A stretch of 64,000 bases of DNA from contig CALUJO010000006.1 in NCBI GenBank assembly GCA_944320965.1, positions 1 through 64,000 on the forward strand, read 5' to 3'. Shown in pieces: positions 18,923 to 27,537 of the stretch (position 1 is the stretch's first letter; every line of letters begins with the position of its first letter). The stretch is from an uncultured Bacteroidaceae bacterium. GTDB lineage: Bacteria; Bacteroidota; Bacteroidia; Bacteroidales; Bacteroidaceae. The position numbers and the translations under genes are program-made. Below the pieces are notes generated by a model. It did no database searches, was not told the origin of the DNA, and saw only the letters and a list, made by a program, of their open reading frames with translations.

Positions 18923-19840
18923 TTAAATCTTTTCAGCAATTCTCAATTTTGCACTCCTTGATCTCGGATTTGTTTCAATTTCTTCGGGAGAAGGAACAAT
19001 TACCTTATTGTTTACCAGTCTGAACTCCGACTTTGAACGTCCGAACATATCCTGTTCCACCTTGCCTGAGACATTGCCGGTCTTCATAAAATTCTTGACC
19101 ATTCTGTCTTCAAGCGAATGATAAGTCATCACAACAAGCCTTCCACCAGGTTTAAGAAGGGAAGTCGTTGCCTGCAACATTTCACTCAAAGCATCCATCT
19201 CGCTGTTAACTTCAATTCTCAATGCCTGAAAGACTCGTGCAAGTTCTTTCTTCTCTGCAGCTGCAGGTATAAACGGACGTATTATATCCAGAAAATCAGC
19301 CACCGTTCTCACAGTCTTCTTAGCCCTGCCCTTAACTATGGCAGATGCTATCTTTCTTGATTTTTTCATTTCACCGTATAGGTAAAACACATCAGCCAGC
19401 TTCTCTTCGTCATATTCGTTTACCACATCAGCAGCTGTCATCCCTTCACGATAATTCATACGCATATCCAAATCACTGTCAAAACGGAAAGAGAAACCGC
19501 GTGTCTCATCATCAAAATGATGTGACGAAACACCCAAGTCGGCAAGTATTCCATCAACAGCCTCAACACCGTAATAGCGCATAAAGTTTGACAAATACCT
19601 GAAATTGCTTCTTACAAAAGTAAAACGGTCATCATCTATTATATTTTTTTCACTGTCGGAATCCTGGTCAAATCCATACAAATGTCCATTCTGATTTAGC
19701 AATTTAACAATATTGGACGAATGCCCGCCTCCACCAAACGTTACATCTACATATATGCCATCAGGATCTATATTAAGCCCCTCAAGACACTCATTCAACA
19801 TAACCGGAACATGATAACTGTCTATTATTTTGTTTTGCAT
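18923..19840 (-). CDS. rsmH: 16S rRNA (cytosine1402-N4)-methyltransferase
   Basis: A 305-residue SAM-dependent methyltransferase that modifies N4 of C1402 in the ribosomal P site of 16S rRNA. The SAM-binding motif YVDVTFGGGGHS is at about 31-42. DGILADLGVSSHHFDD follows near 96-111, and the C-terminal VMTYHSLEDRMVKNFM and PRSRSAKLR are diagnostic. It is the first gene of the dcw operon here. mraZ, which precedes it in many bacteria, is absent: the 247 bp upstream hold no open frame for it. Confidence 0.96.
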   Translation of the reverse strand: MQNKIIDSYHVPVMLNECLEGLNIDPDGIYVDVTFGGGGHSSNIVKLLNQNGHLYGFDQDSDSEKNIIDDDRFTFVRSNFRYLSNFMRYYGVEAVDGILADLGVSSHHFDDETRGFSFRFDSDLDMRMNYREGMTAADVVNEYDEEKLADVFYLYGEMKKSRKIASAIVKGRAKKTVRTVADFLDIIRPFIPAAAEKKELARVFQALRIEVNSEMDALSEMLQATTSLLKPGGRLVVMTYHSLEDRMVKNFMKTGNVSGKVEQDMFGRSKSEFRLVNNKVIVPSPEEIETNPRSRSAKLRIAEKI

Positions 19841-20087
19841 AATCTGTCAGCGAACTTACTATTAATTAAAAGCAATAATTGTCGTAAAAATATATATTAA
19901 TAAACAATTCTCAGAGAATTATAGCATAAAGTTATCAACATAAATTATCAACATAAACAATTTGACACACAATTAAAAAGCACGTCATCACAACCGCCAA
20001 CAAACGGCTGTTTAAATAAAAAGAGTAAATATTACATCATAATATATCATCCTTAAATAAAAAAATTATATCTTTGTAATTCCATTT
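19841..20087. promoter_or_regulatory. dcw operon leader with palindrome and tandem 13-mers
   Basis: This AT-rich divergent region lies between rsmH (minus) and the tmRNA gene (plus) and contains no gene. It holds a perfect 15-bp palindrome, AATTCTC-A-GAGAATT, at 19906-19920. Two exact tandem copies of TTATCAACATAAA are at 19932-19944 and 19945-19957. Each 13-mer begins with TTATCAACA, one base from the DnaA-box consensus TTATCCACA. A near-consensus minus-strand -7 element, TAACTTTA, is at 19926-19933, about 85 bp before rsmH, but I find no well-spaced -33 TTG for it. A regulatory role is inferred. Confidence 0.4.
20069..20076 (+). promoter_or_regulatory. ssrA promoter -7 element
   Basis: TATCTTTG matches the Bacteroidota -7 consensus TAnnTTTG and ends 11 bp before the predicted mature 5' end of the tmRNA. 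That is suitable for a primary transcript start a few bases upstream of the RNase P cleavage site. Confidence 0.7.
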
Positions 20088-20484
20088 GGGCTTGACTGGC
20101 TTTGACGGCGAGATGAAATGGTAAGTAAGCATGCAGTGCGTCGTTGATTTGCACTATAATCTCAGTCTTCAAAATTTTATCTGGCGAAAACAACTACGCT
20201 CTCGCTGCTTAATCTGAAGTATAGTAGGATTGCTTAATTTCTGCACAAGGTGCGGAAACGAGACATCACTCTGACACTCGCTCCTCGAAGTAATCAGGTA
20301 ATGTGGTGCAGCTAAATCGGGGATAGTCTTTACCGGCTTCGCGGCATGGATGAAATTTTTAGAAGATAAGGTTTCAGTTGGTAGCTTTGGTCTTGCTGAT
20401 TCACGAAAAATTAAGCAAAGATAAGCATGTAGAAAGCTTATGGTTTCCTTGTTCGGACGAGGGTTCGAATCCCTCCAGGTCCAC
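20088..20484 (+). ncRNA. ssrA: Transfer-messenger RNA (tmRNA)
   Basis: This is a one-piece tmRNA of about 397 nt, which rescues stalled ribosomes by acting first as alanyl-tRNA and then as a short mRNA. The 5' GGGCTTG (20088-20094) pairs with CAGGTCC (20477-20483) to form the acceptor stem, followed by discriminator A20484. The CCA end is not clearly encoded. The T-arm loop GGTTCGAATCC is near the 3' end. Conserved segments include GTAAGTAAGCATGCAG near the 5' end and AAGCATGTAGAAAGCTTA near the 3' end. The open frame at 20183-20212 encodes GENNYALAA and a stop. A minus-strand open frame over the gene is spurious. Confidence 0.96.
20183..20212 (+). other. ssrA: tmRNA tag-peptide reading frame
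   Basis: Resume codon GGC at 20183 begins the tag GENNYALAA, ending with TAA at 20210-20212. With the alanine carried by the tRNA-like domain, the appended tag is AGENNYALAA. Its ALAA end is the type recognised by ClpXP/ClpAP-like proteases. Confidence 0.93.
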
Positions 20485-20496
20485 TCAAATGCAATA

Positions 20497-20526
20497 AAAG
20501 TCACTGACAATCAGTGACTTTTATTT
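20497..20526 (+). terminator. ssrA intrinsic terminator
   Basis: The inverted repeat AAAGTCACTGA/TCAGTGACTTT with a 3-nt loop is followed by TTATTTTT, just 3' of the tmRNA. Confidence 0.88.
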
Positions 20527-20679
20527 TTAATAATAAATTACTCTCAGTTATCGCAATCATCAATAGTTTTTGTTTTTAATATTCCATTTGAATATTTGTC
20601 AATATCAAACTATATCAGCCAATACATTTCCATAAAAAATCAAAAGTTCAGAAGTTGCATCTGTAATACTTTCCACATA

Positions 20680-21417
20680 TCAGTTGACACAGACACAGTC
20701 AAAATATTTTCTGAAGATATTGGCAGCCTCATCAATCTCCTCTGGAGTGTTTTCCTTAACTCCTTCAAGACGGTATGGCATACCAAGATGCTCGTACTTA
20801 TGCTTACCAAGCGTATGGTAAGGAAGAATCTCTATTCTCTGTATCATCTTATACGATGCAAAATGAGCGCAAAGCGCCTCTATGTCTTCACGGAAAGAAG
20901 TTATGCCCGGAACAAGAACATATCTCAGCCAGAATGCCTTTCCATTCTCCTCAAGCCATTTTGCAGTAGCAAGCGTATTGCTGTTGCTTCTTTCTGTCAG
21001 TTCCTTATGCCTTTTGTCATTGAACTCCTTTACATCAAGCAGAACAATATCTGTCATTGATAGCAGCTTGCGGACATCGTCGTTTACAATACTTCCGTTT
21101 GTATCCACACAGATATGTATCCCTTCGCTCTTCAATGCTTCAAAAAGAGGGATAAGCTGTCTTGCCTGCATTGTTGGTTCGCCTCCCGAAAAGGTTACAC
21201 CTCCCTTTTTGCCGAAAAAAGGCTTCTCGCTTACTGCCATACGTACTATTTCTTCGACAGGTGTAGGCTTGTCTCCATCGCATGTTATAGTATCGGGATT
21301 GGCACAATAGGCGCAACGGAAATTGCAGCCTTGCAGAAAAACTACAAGGCGCAATCCCGGGCCATCATATGTACCCATCGACTCATAAGAATGAACTTTT
21401 ATCATTGAACCATCCAT
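20680..21417 (-). CDS. pflA: Pyruvate formate-lyase activating enzyme
   Basis: A 245-residue radical SAM enzyme. It uses a [4Fe-4S] cluster and SAM to abstract a hydrogen and install the glycyl radical on pyruvate formate-lyase. The cluster motif CNFRCAYC is at residues 31-38 (Cys31, 35, 38), followed by GGVTFSGGEPTMQ near 93. Length is typical for PflA. It lies 25 bp downstream of pflB, so substrate and activase are co-transcribed. It belongs to strictly anaerobic pyruvate cleavage to acetyl-CoA and formate. Confidence 0.95.
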   Translation of the reverse strand: MDGSMIKVHSYESMGTYDGPGLRLVVFLQGCNFRCAYCANPDTITCDGDKPTPVEEIVRMAVSEKPFFGKKGGVTFSGGEPTMQARQLIPLFEALKSEGIHICVDTNGSIVNDDVRKLLSMTDIVLLDVKEFNDKRHKELTERSNSNTLATAKWLEENGKAFWLRYVLVPGITSFREDIEALCAHFASYKMIQRIEILPYHTLGKHKYEHLGMPYRLEGVKENTPEEIDEAANIFRKYFDCVCVN

Positions 21418-21442
21418 CTCTTGACAAGTCTTTAGGGGGTAA

Positions 21443-23671
21443 TTACATTCTTTCGTGGAAGCTGCGTGAAATCACTTCAAGCTGGTGCTCACGGCTAAGT
21501 TTGATGAAGTTAACTGCATAACCTGATACACGGATTGTAAGCTGAGGATAGTTCTCAGGATGTTCCATTGCATCTTCCAGCATTTCACGGTTAAGCACGT
21601 TCACATTCAGATGATGAGCGCCTTTTGAGAAGTATCCGTCCATCATTGAAACAAGATTCTCAACCTTGTCGGCATCTGTAGCGCCAAGTGATTTTGGAAC
21701 GATTGAGAATGTGTTGCTCACACCGTCCTGTGCATCTTCATAACTAATCTTTGAAACTGAAGACAATGATGCAATTGCACCCTTGACGTCACGTCCGTGC
21801 ATTGGATTTGCTCCTGGAGCAAACGCTACACCCTTCTCTCTTCCATCAGGTGTCGCACCTGTTTTCTTTCCGTACATTACGTTTGAAGTGATTGTCAGAA
21901 CCGACAATGTAGGACGGGCATTCTTATAAACAGGCAATTTGCTTAGTTCTTCGCTGAAATAGTGTGTCAATCCTACTGCAAGTTCGTCGGCACGGTCATC
22001 ATCATTACCGTAGCATGGGAATTCTCCTTCAATATTGAATCCTTCGGTCAATCCCTGTTCGTTACGTATAGCAGTAACTTTTGCATACTTGATTGCAGAA
22101 AGCGAGTCGGCAGCAATTGACAGACCTGCCACACCGTATGCAAGATTTATGCGAGGATTTATATCGATAAACGCCATCTGTGCCTTTTCGTAATAATACT
22201 TGTCGTGCATATAATGAATAATGTTCATAGCTTCGTTATACACACGTGCTACTTCCTTAAGCACTTTCTTGTAATTTTCAAGCACTTCGTCAAAGTTCAG
22301 TACATCACTCTTCAGTTCTGGAATGCCGTGGACCATAAGTGTTCCAGTGTTTTCGCAGCGTCCTCCGTTTATGGCAAGAAGCAATGCTTTTGCAAGGTTG
22401 GCACGGGCTCCGAAGAACTGTATCTGACGACCTATATCCTGGAATGATACACAGCAAGCGATACCATAGTCATCACTCTTGCGGACACTACGCATCAAAT
22501 CATCATTCTCGTACTGTATTGAAGATGTATCGATAGAAACCTTTGCACAGAATTCCTTGAAACCTTCAGGAAGTTCAGGACTCCAAAGAACTGTCAAGTT
22601 CGGTTCTGGTGAAGGGCCCAAGTTGTAAAGAGTCTGAAGGAAGCGGAAAGATGTCTTTGTCACCTTATGACGACCGTCGTTCAAACGTCCGCCTATTGAT
22701 TCAGTAACCCATGTCGGGTCGCCGGCAAATATCTCATTGTATGAATTCATACGGAGATGACGTACCATACGCAGTTTGATTACAAACTGGTCTATCAATT
22801 CCTGTGCAAACTCTTCGGTGATAAGTCCCTTATTCAATTCATATTCAATATATATGTCAAGGAATGAAGAAACATTACCAAGTGACATTGCTGCTCCGTC
22901 CTGCTCCTTAACAGCAGCAAGGTAAGCCATATATACCCACTGAACAGCTTCCTGTGCAGTATATGCCGGGCGTGAAAGGTCCAGACCATAGTACTCGCCC
23001 ATAACCTTGATATCATTCAAAGCCTTGATCTGTTCGGCAACTTCCTCACGCAGTCTTATTCTTGATTCAGTCATAGGACCTGTCAAACCGCGAAGGTCAG
23101 CCTTCTTAGCCTCAATAAGACGGTCTATTCCGTAAAGTGCAAGACGACGGTAGTCACCGATTATTCTTCCTCTCGCATAATTGTCAGGAAGTCCTGTAAG
23201 GAATCCCAAAGAGCGGAACGAACGGATTTCTTCTGTATATACGTCAAACACACCGTCATTGTGTGTCTTGCGGTAATGTGTAAATATATCCTTTACCTTT
23301 TCGTCCGGTTCAAGACCGTATTCACGACACGCACGTGTCACAACATTTATACCACCGAAAGGCTTCATTGCACGGCCAAGCAGAACATCTGTCTGCAAAC
23401 CTACAATAAGTTCCGATTCCTTGTCTATATAACCAGCCTTATGTGATGTAATGGTAGAAACAGTTACATTATCAATAGACCTTACACCATTGTTTTCACG
23501 TTCTTCTTTCAATGCATCAAGACAGATTTGCCATACCTTCTTCGTCCTCTCGGTAGGGCCACAAAGAAATGAAGAATCACCGTCATATGGTGTGATGTTT
23601 TTTGAAACAAAGTCTCTGACGTTTATCTCTTTACTCCAGATACCGTCTACAAAGGTTTTGTTTAATTCCAT
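21443..23671 (-). CDS. pflB: Formate C-acetyltransferase (pyruvate formate-lyase)
   Basis: A glycyl-radical enzyme of 742 residues converting pyruvate and CoA to acetyl-CoA and formate. The catalytic Cys-Cys pair is in [10 protein letters not shown]. The C-terminal radical loop [13 protein letters not shown] places the radical at about Gly717, and the protein ends SRSFHERM as usual. An open frame extends 46 codons further upstream, to 23809. I place the start at the ATG at 23671 ([12 protein letters not shown]) because the extension is hydrophobic and unlike PFL, and because a -7 promoter element (23716-23723) lies inside it. pflA follows after 25 bp. The enzyme is destroyed by oxygen, which fits the oxidative-stress genes divergent from it. 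Confidence 0.95.
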   Translation of the reverse strand: MELNKTFVDGIWSKEINVRDFVSKNITPYDGDSSFLCGPTERTKKVWQICLDALKEERENNGVRSIDNVTVSTITSHKAGYIDKESELIVGLQTDVLLGRAMKPFGGINVVTRACREYGLEPDEKVKDIFTHYRKTHNDGVFDVYTEEIRSFRSLGFLTGLPDNYARGRIIGDYRRLALYGIDRLIEAKKADLRGLTGPMTESRIRLREEVAEQIKALNDIKVMGEYYGLDLSRPAYTAQEAVQWVYMAYLAAVKEQDGAAMSLGNVSSFLDIYIEYELNKGLITEEFAQELIDQFVIKLRMVRHLRMNSYNEIFAGDPTWVTESIGGRLNDGRHKVTKTSFRFLQTLYNLGPSPEPNLTVLWSPELPEGFKEFCAKVSIDTSSIQYENDDLMRSVRKSDDYGIACCVSFQDIGRQIQFFGARANLAKALLLAINGGRCENTGTLMVHGIPELKSDVLNFDEVLENYKKVLKEVARVYNEAMNIIHYMHDKYYYEKAQMAFIDINPRINLAYGVAGLSIAADSLSAIKYAKVTAIRNEQGLTEGFNIEGEFPCYGNDDDRADELAVGLTHYFSEELSKLPVYKNARPTLSVLTITSNVMYGKKTGATPDGREKGVAFAPGANPMHGRDVKGAIASLSSVSKISYEDAQDGVSNTFSIVPKSLGATDADKVENLVSMMDGYFSKGAHHLNVNVLNREMLEDAMEHPENYPQLTIRVSGYAVNFIKLSREHQLEVISRSFHERM

Positions 23672-23715
23672 AAATAAATAAAATTGATTTTTAATAATGT
23701 ATTTGTTGTACATTG

Positions 23716-23723
23716 CAAAGATA
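23716..23723 (-). promoter_or_regulatory. pflB promoter -7 element
   Basis: On the minus strand this reads TATCTTTG, a full match to TAnnTTTG. It is about 45 bp upstream of the chosen pflB ATG and supports the shorter start. I see no strong -33 TTG. Confidence 0.6.
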
Positions 23724-23895
23724 ATAAAAATTCTAATTATTTTTACTATAATATATAAGGAGAGATGAAAAATACCTATAATAAGGTAATAACAGAAACT
23801 CATATCCACTACAAAACAGCATTTCTTTTACCACAACAAAAAGTGACCGACAGTACCTTTAACAATTATTAGACAAAAAAAAGAGCAGATACCCA

Positions 23896-23925
23896 TTGCC
23901 ATATATTATAAAAGTTCTATATTTG
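23896..23925 (+). promoter_or_regulatory. Promoter of the perR-like/rubrerythrin operon
   Basis: TTG at 23896-23898, a 19-bp spacer and TATATTTG at 23918-23925 form a complete Bacteroidota vegetative promoter. Transcription should start near 23932. Confidence 0.8.
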
Positions 23926-23939
23926 CACTGTTTTTAAGA

Positions 23940-23954
23940 TTGTAATCATTACAA
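23940..23954. promoter_or_regulatory. PerR/Fur-type operator
   Basis: TTGTAAT-C-ATTACAA is a perfect 7-1-7 inverted repeat, the form of Fur and PerR boxes (PerR consensus TTATAATnATTATAA). It lies just after the predicted start of transcription and ends 7 bp before the regulator's ATG, so binding would block its own transcription. Negative autoregulation is inferred. Confidence 0.8.
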
Positions 23955-23961
23955 ATAAGAA

Positions 23962-24384
23962 ATGAATAGAAAAGACGCATATACAATATTGGCAGAATAC
24001 AACATAAAGCCGTCACCGCAAAGAATGGCAATTATGGAGTACCTCCTGAACAGTTGCACTCATCCTACTATTGATGAGATGTACAACTGCCTCATAAAGT
24101 CTATGCCTACTCTTTCAAAAACAACGATATACAATACACTAAAACTTTTCATTGAAAATGGCGCAGCACAGATGCTAACAATCAATGAAAAAACAAGCTG
24201 TTACGATGCAGATACAAGTCCGCACGCGCATTTCATATGCGAAAAGTGCAACAAGGTACTTGATTTGTACTATGACGTTGAAGACATATTTCCAAAATCG
24301 GAAAATATGCACGGACATTTGATAAAAAGCATGCAGGTCTATTACAGAGGAATCTGTAAGGAATGCAAGAAAGATATAAATTAA
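23962..24384 (+). CDS. Fur-family transcriptional repressor, PerR-like
   Basis: A 140-residue metal-dependent repressor. The winged-helix DNA-binding domain covers about 1-80, with recognition segment LSKTTIYNTLKLF. The dimerisation domain holds candidate regulatory-metal ligands His34, Asp82/Asp84, His88 and His90. Two CxxC pairs (Cys93/96 and Cys132/135) form the structural zinc site. The DADTSPHAHFIC arrangement and the linked rubrerythrin favour peroxide sensing (PerR) over iron uptake control, but the assignment is not certain from sequence. It has its own promoter and a perfect operator directly upstream, and rubrerythrin starts 44 bp downstream. Confidence 0.88.
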   Translation: MNRKDAYTILAEYNIKPSPQRMAIMEYLLNSCTHPTIDEMYNCLIKSMPTLSKTTIYNTLKLFIENGAAQMLTINEKTSCYDADTSPHAHFICEKCNKVLDLYYDVEDIFPKSENMHGHLIKSMQVYYRGICKECKKDIN

Positions 24385-24428
24385 TAAAGTAAACAAAACA
24401 GTTATCAACAAAACAAAAAACAAGACTT

Positions 24429-24977
24429 ATGAAAAAATTTATTTGTAAAGTGTGTGGTTATATCCACGAAGGTGATGCAGCTCCAGAACAGTGTCCAATG
24501 TGTAAAGCTCCAGCTTCTAAGTTTGAAGAACTTGTAGAAGGCGAAAAGTTGAACTTTGTTACAGAACACGTTATCGGTGTAGCTAAGGGATGTGACGAAG
24601 AAATGATCAAAGACCTTAACGCTCACTTCAACGGTGAATGTACAGAAGTTGGTATGTACCTTGCAATGAGCCGTCAGGCTGACCGCGAAGGTTATCCAGA
24701 AATCGCTGAAGCATTCAAGCGTTATGCATGGGAAGAAGCAGAACACGCTTCTAAATTCGCTGAACTTCTTGGTGACCACGTTTGGGATACAAAAACAAAC
24801 CTTGAAAAGAGAATGAATGCTGAATCAGGCGCTTGCGAAGACAAGAACCGTATTGCTATGCGTGCAAAACAGTTGAACCTTGACGCTATCCATGATACAG
24901 TTCATGAAATGGCTAAGGACGAAGCTCGTCACGGTAAAGGTTTCGAAGGTCTGTACAACAGATATTTCAAGAAATAA
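24429..24977 (+). CDS. Reverse rubrerythrin (rubredoxin-first peroxide reductase)
   Basis: A 182-residue non-haem iron protein that reduces hydrogen peroxide (and possibly oxygen) to water using NAD(P)H-derived electrons. The rubredoxin-like FeS4 domain is at the N-terminus (Cys6, Cys9, Cys22, Cys25) and the ferritin-like di-iron domain follows, with [10 protein letters not shown] and [10 protein letters not shown] as the two E(A)xxH sites. Classical rubrerythrin has the opposite order, so this is the reverse form. Codon use is strongly biased (GCT, GGT, AAG, GAA), unlike most neighbours, pointing to high expression. It is second in the PerR-like operon and is followed by a strong terminator. 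Confidence 0.93.
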   Translation: MKKFICKVCGYIHEGDAAPEQCPMCKAPASKFEELVEGEKLNFVTEHVIGVAKGCDEEMIKDLNAHFNGECTEVGMYLAMSRQADREGYPEIAEAFKRYAWEEAEHASKFAELLGDHVWDTKTNLEKRMNAESGACEDKNRIAMRAKQLNLDAIHDTVHEMAKDEARHGKGFEGLYNRYFKK

Positions 24978-25005
24978 TACAAAGAAGGGAAAATTGATTC
25001 AAAGT

Positions 25006-25036
25006 AAAAATGCCGGCCCTACACCGGCATTTTTTA
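25006..25036 (+). terminator. Intrinsic terminator after rubrerythrin gene
   Basis: AAAAATGCCGG/CCGGCATTTTT with a 7-nt loop and a run of T, about 30 bp after the stop codon. Confidence 0.92.
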
Positions 25037-25056
25037 TGTTTTTATCCTGCCAGGTA

Positions 25057-25087
25057 TTGCCTGTATGAATAAAAATACGTAACTTTG
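25057..25087 (+). promoter_or_regulatory. rplY promoter
   Basis: TTG at 25057-25059, a 20-bp spacer and TAACTTTG at 25080-25087. Transcription should begin near 25094, leaving an mRNA leader of about 70 nt. Confidence 0.78.
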
Positions 25088-25091
25088 CACC

Positions 25092-25152
25092 GCTTTTTAC
25101 ACAAACAACGTGTGATGGCGAATTAAGATATTAATTATTAACTACTTAATTT
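25092..25152 (+). promoter_or_regulatory. Structured rplY leader
   Basis: The leader contains the short inverted repeats ACAC/GTGT (near 25100-25113) and AATTAAG (25121-25127)/CTTAATT (25145-25151). It could be an autoregulatory ribosomal-protein leader or simply an AT-rich 5' UTR. No known motif is recognised. Confidence 0.25.
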
Positions 25153-25165
25153 AGAGTAACACAAA

Positions 25166-25762
25166 ATGAAAACAATTCAGATTAACGGAACTGCACGTAA
25201 CGAATTCGGAAAGAAGAATGCAAAAGCACTTCGTAAAGAAAACAATGTTCCTTGCGTAATGTACGGACTAAAAGTTGATGAAAACGGTAATCAGGTTGCA
25301 ACACACTTTACTGTTTCAAGCGACGAACTTCGTAAAATCCTTTACACTCCTCATATCTACGTAGTAGATTTGAACATTGACGGAACAGTTTACAATACTA
25401 TTATCAAAGAAGCTCAGTTCCACCCAGTAAAAGATAACGTTCTTCACGTAGACTTCCTTCAGATCAACGAAGAAAAGCCTATCGTAGTTGAAATACCAGT
25501 TGTTCTTGACGGTCTTGCAGAAGGTGTTAAAGCCGGTGGTAAACTTAACCTTCAGATGAGAAAACTGAAAGTTAAAGGTCTTTATACAGATGTTCCTGAA
25601 AGACTTCACATCGATGTTACAAACCTTGGTCTTGGTAAAACAATCCAGGTTCGTGCATTGAACTTCGAAAACCTTGAAATAAAGAATGCCAAGGATGCTG
25701 TTGTATGTGCTGTTCAGTTGACTCGTGCTGCTAGAGGTGCACAGGCTGCTGCAGGCAAATAA
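25166..25762 (+). CDS. rplY: 50S ribosomal protein bL25 (CTC family)
   Basis: A 198-residue bL25 of the long TL5/CTC type. The N-terminal domain (about 1-90) binds 5S rRNA, and the C-terminal domain (about 95-185, with IPVVLDGLAEGVKAGG) is the extension found outside the enteric bacteria. The Ala/Gly-rich tail RAARGAQAAAGK ends the protein. Codon use is strongly biased towards highly expressed genes. It has its own promoter and is 25 bp upstream of pth, a widespread gene pair. Confidence 0.96.
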   Translation: MKTIQINGTARNEFGKKNAKALRKENNVPCVMYGLKVDENGNQVATHFTVSSDELRKILYTPHIYVVDLNIDGTVYNTIIKEAQFHPVKDNVLHVDFLQINEEKPIVVEIPVVLDGLAEGVKAGGKLNLQMRKLKVKGLYTDVPERLHIDVTNLGLGKTIQVRALNFENLEIKNAKDAVVCAVQLTRAARGAQAAAGK

Positions 25763-25787
25763 TAGAAACTAACCCAAAAGACTATTT

Positions 25788-26351
25788 ATGAAATACTTGA
25801 TTACCGGTTTAGGTAATATCGGTGAAGAGTATCGTGATACACGACATAATATAGGTTTTAATGTATTGGACGCCTTGGCTAAGGCGTCCAATATTGTTTT
25901 TACCGACGGACGTTACGGTGCTACGGCAACACTTTCCATTAAAGGAAGGCAACTGATACTGCTTAAGCCATCAACATACATGAATCTCAGCGGAAACGCT
26001 GTAAGATACTATCTGCAGAAAGAAAAGATACCTGTAGAAAATCTTCTTGTTGTTGTCGATGACCTCTCGCTTCCATTCGGAACACTAAGGTTGAAAGGCA
26101 AGGGAAGCAACGCCGGACACAACGGACTCAGAAACATTGAAGAACTTCTTGGCACACAACAGTATGCCAGACTGAAATTCGGAATAGGAAACGACTTCCC
26201 GAAAGGAGGACAGGTTGATTTTGTTTTGGGCAAATTCCCTGAAGAAGAAATGAAGCTGATGCCCGAAAAACTTGAAAGGGCAGGAGAAATAATAAAGAGT
26301 TTCTGCCTTGCCGGACTAAACCTTACAATGAACCAGTTCAACAACAAATAA
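25788..26351 (+). CDS. pth: Peptidyl-tRNA hydrolase
   Basis: A 187-residue enzyme that cleaves peptidyl-tRNA released from ribosomes, recycling tRNA. The active-site residues are all present: Asn10 in GLGN, His20 in DTRHNIGF, Asp91/92 in [11 protein letters not shown], and the HNGLRN motif with Asn112. Length is normal. Codon use is less biased than in rplY just upstream. A strong terminator-like hairpin lies inside the coding sequence at 25864-25901. It is followed after 4 bp by the S4-domain gene. Confidence 0.96.
   Translation: MKYLITGLGNIGEEYRDTRHNIGFNVLDALAKASNIVFTDGRYGATATLSIKGRQLILLKPSTYMNLSGNAVRYYLQKEKIPVENLLVVVDDLSLPFGTLRLKGKGSNAGHNGLRNIEELLGTQQYARLKFGIGNDFPKGGQVDFVLGKFPEEEMKLMPEKLERAGEIIKSFCLAGLNLTMNQFNNK
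25864..25901 (+). terminator. Terminator-like hairpin inside pth
   Basis: A perfect 13-bp stem (TATTGGACGCCTT/AAGGCGTCCAATA) with a 4-nt GGCT loop is followed by TTGTTTTT. It has the form of an intrinsic terminator but lies in codons of about residues 26-38 of pth. It may end part of the rplY transcription before pth, or hinder pth translation. Function is inferred. Confidence 0.5.
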
Positions 26352-26355
26352 TGAT

Positions 26356-26790
26356 ATGGCTGAAGCAAGAATAGACAAATGGCTGTGGGCGGCACGCATT
26401 TTCAAGACAAGAACTATAGCTGCCGATGCATGCAAGAAAGGAAGAGTAACAATCAACTCGGCACAGGTAAAGGCTTCCAGAATGATAAAGCCGGGAGACG
26501 TTATTGAGGTAAGGAAATCACCTATCACCTACTCATTCAAGGTTCTTCAGGCAATAGAAAAGAGAGTCGGAGCAAAGCTGGTAAAGGATGTTCTTGAAGA
26601 CGTAACTCCGCGCGAACAGTATGAAATTCTTGAACTCAGCAAGATAAGCGGGTTTATTGACAGAGCAAAAGGTACAGGACGCCCGACAAAGAAAGAACGA
26701 AGAGACCTTGACAACTTCACCGTTCCCGAATTTTTCGGAGACTTTGACTGGGATGACGACGATGATGATGATTTTGAAGAAGAACAATAG
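26356..26790 (+). CDS. S4-domain RNA-binding protein (HslR/Hsp15-like)
   Basis: A 144-residue protein with an N-terminal S4 RNA-binding domain (RIDKWLWAARIFKTRTIA at about 5-22, then GRVTINSAQVKASRMIKPGD). HslR/Hsp15 homologues bind 50S subunits that carry a stalled nascent chain and help recycle them. The C-terminus ends in a very acidic run of Asp and Glu, common in the Bacteroidota form. Its place after pth (4 bp gap) suits a shared role in rescuing failed translation. The ung gene follows after 27 bp. Confidence 0.88.
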   Translation: MAEARIDKWLWAARIFKTRTIAADACKKGRVTINSAQVKASRMIKPGDVIEVRKSPITYSFKVLQAIEKRVGAKLVKDVLEDVTPREQYEILELSKISGFIDRAKGTGRPTKKERRDLDNFTVPEFFGDFDWDDDDDDDFEEEQ

Positions 26791-26817
26791 AAACCTATCA
26801 TTATAACAGAAAAGCAT

Positions 26818-27480
26818 ATGAATGTAAATATTGAAGAATCCTGGAAAGAGCATCTTCAGGATGAATTTGAAAAGGACTATTTCAAAAATCTGGTAGAGTT
26901 TGTGAAACAGGAATACCGCACAACACAGATTTTCCCTCCAGGAAAACTGATTTTCAATGCATTCAACCTTTGTCCTTTCAACGAAGTGAAAGTCGTAATA
27001 CTGGGACAAGACCCGTATCACGATGACGGACAGGCAAACGGACTGTGCTTTTCGGTGAACGACGGTATCCCGTTCCCGCCGTCACTGCAGAACATATTCA
27101 AGGAAATCTCTGATGACCTTAACAGACCTGCACCTGCAAGCGGCGATCTTTCACGCTGGGCAAGACAGGGAGTGTTGCTGCTTAACTCAATACTTACGGT
27201 GCGTGCCCACCAGGCAAGTTCGCACAAAGACCACGGCTGGGAGATATTCACTGACAGGGTAATAAAAGAACTGTCGGAAAACAGGGAAAACATTGTCTTT
27301 ATGCTTTGGGGCTCTTACGCAAAAAACAAGGGCGCTCAGATTGACAAGAGCAAGCACCTTGTACTGACATCAGTACATCCTTCTCCACTATCGGTTTACA
27401 GAGGATTCTTCGGGTGCAAACATTTCAGCCGCGCAAACGAATACCTCAAGGCACACAACAAAAAGGAAATAGAGTGGTAA
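26818..27480 (+). CDS. ung: Uracil-DNA glycosylase
   Basis: A 220-residue family 1 UDG removing uracil from DNA to start base excision repair. The water-activating loop [11 protein letters not shown] has the catalytic Asp65, and [10 protein letters not shown] supplies His187 (both numbers coincide with the E. coli enzyme). The uracil-binding strand [13 protein letters not shown] is near 160. It is the last gene of the rplY-pth-S4-ung run and is followed by a terminator. Confidence 0.97.
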   Translation: MNVNIEESWKEHLQDEFEKDYFKNLVEFVKQEYRTTQIFPPGKLIFNAFNLCPFNEVKVVILGQDPYHDDGQANGLCFSVNDGIPFPPSLQNIFKEISDDLNRPAPASGDLSRWARQGVLLLNSILTVRAHQASSHKDHGWEIFTDRVIKELSENRENIVFMLWGSYAKNKGAQIDKSKHLVLTSVHPSPLSVYRGFFGCKHFSRANEYLKAHNKKEIEW

Positions 27481-27537
27481 AAGCATATTATCGGGTAAAA
27501 ACTGACAACTGTCCTACCCTACTCCAGACACACATAC

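Noticed and set aside
19932..19957. Replication origin based on two DnaA-box-like 9-mers
   Set aside because: Only two imperfect boxes are seen, with no dnaA, dnaN or parAB genes nearby and no third cluster; kept only as a possible regulatory site.
20169..20510. A 113-codon minus-strand open frame over the tmRNA gene
   Set aside because: The plus strand is a complete tmRNA with paired acceptor stem, tag frame and terminator. The opposite frame is incidental, although its start region resembles the kind of tRNA-antisense 'protein' often mis-annotated.
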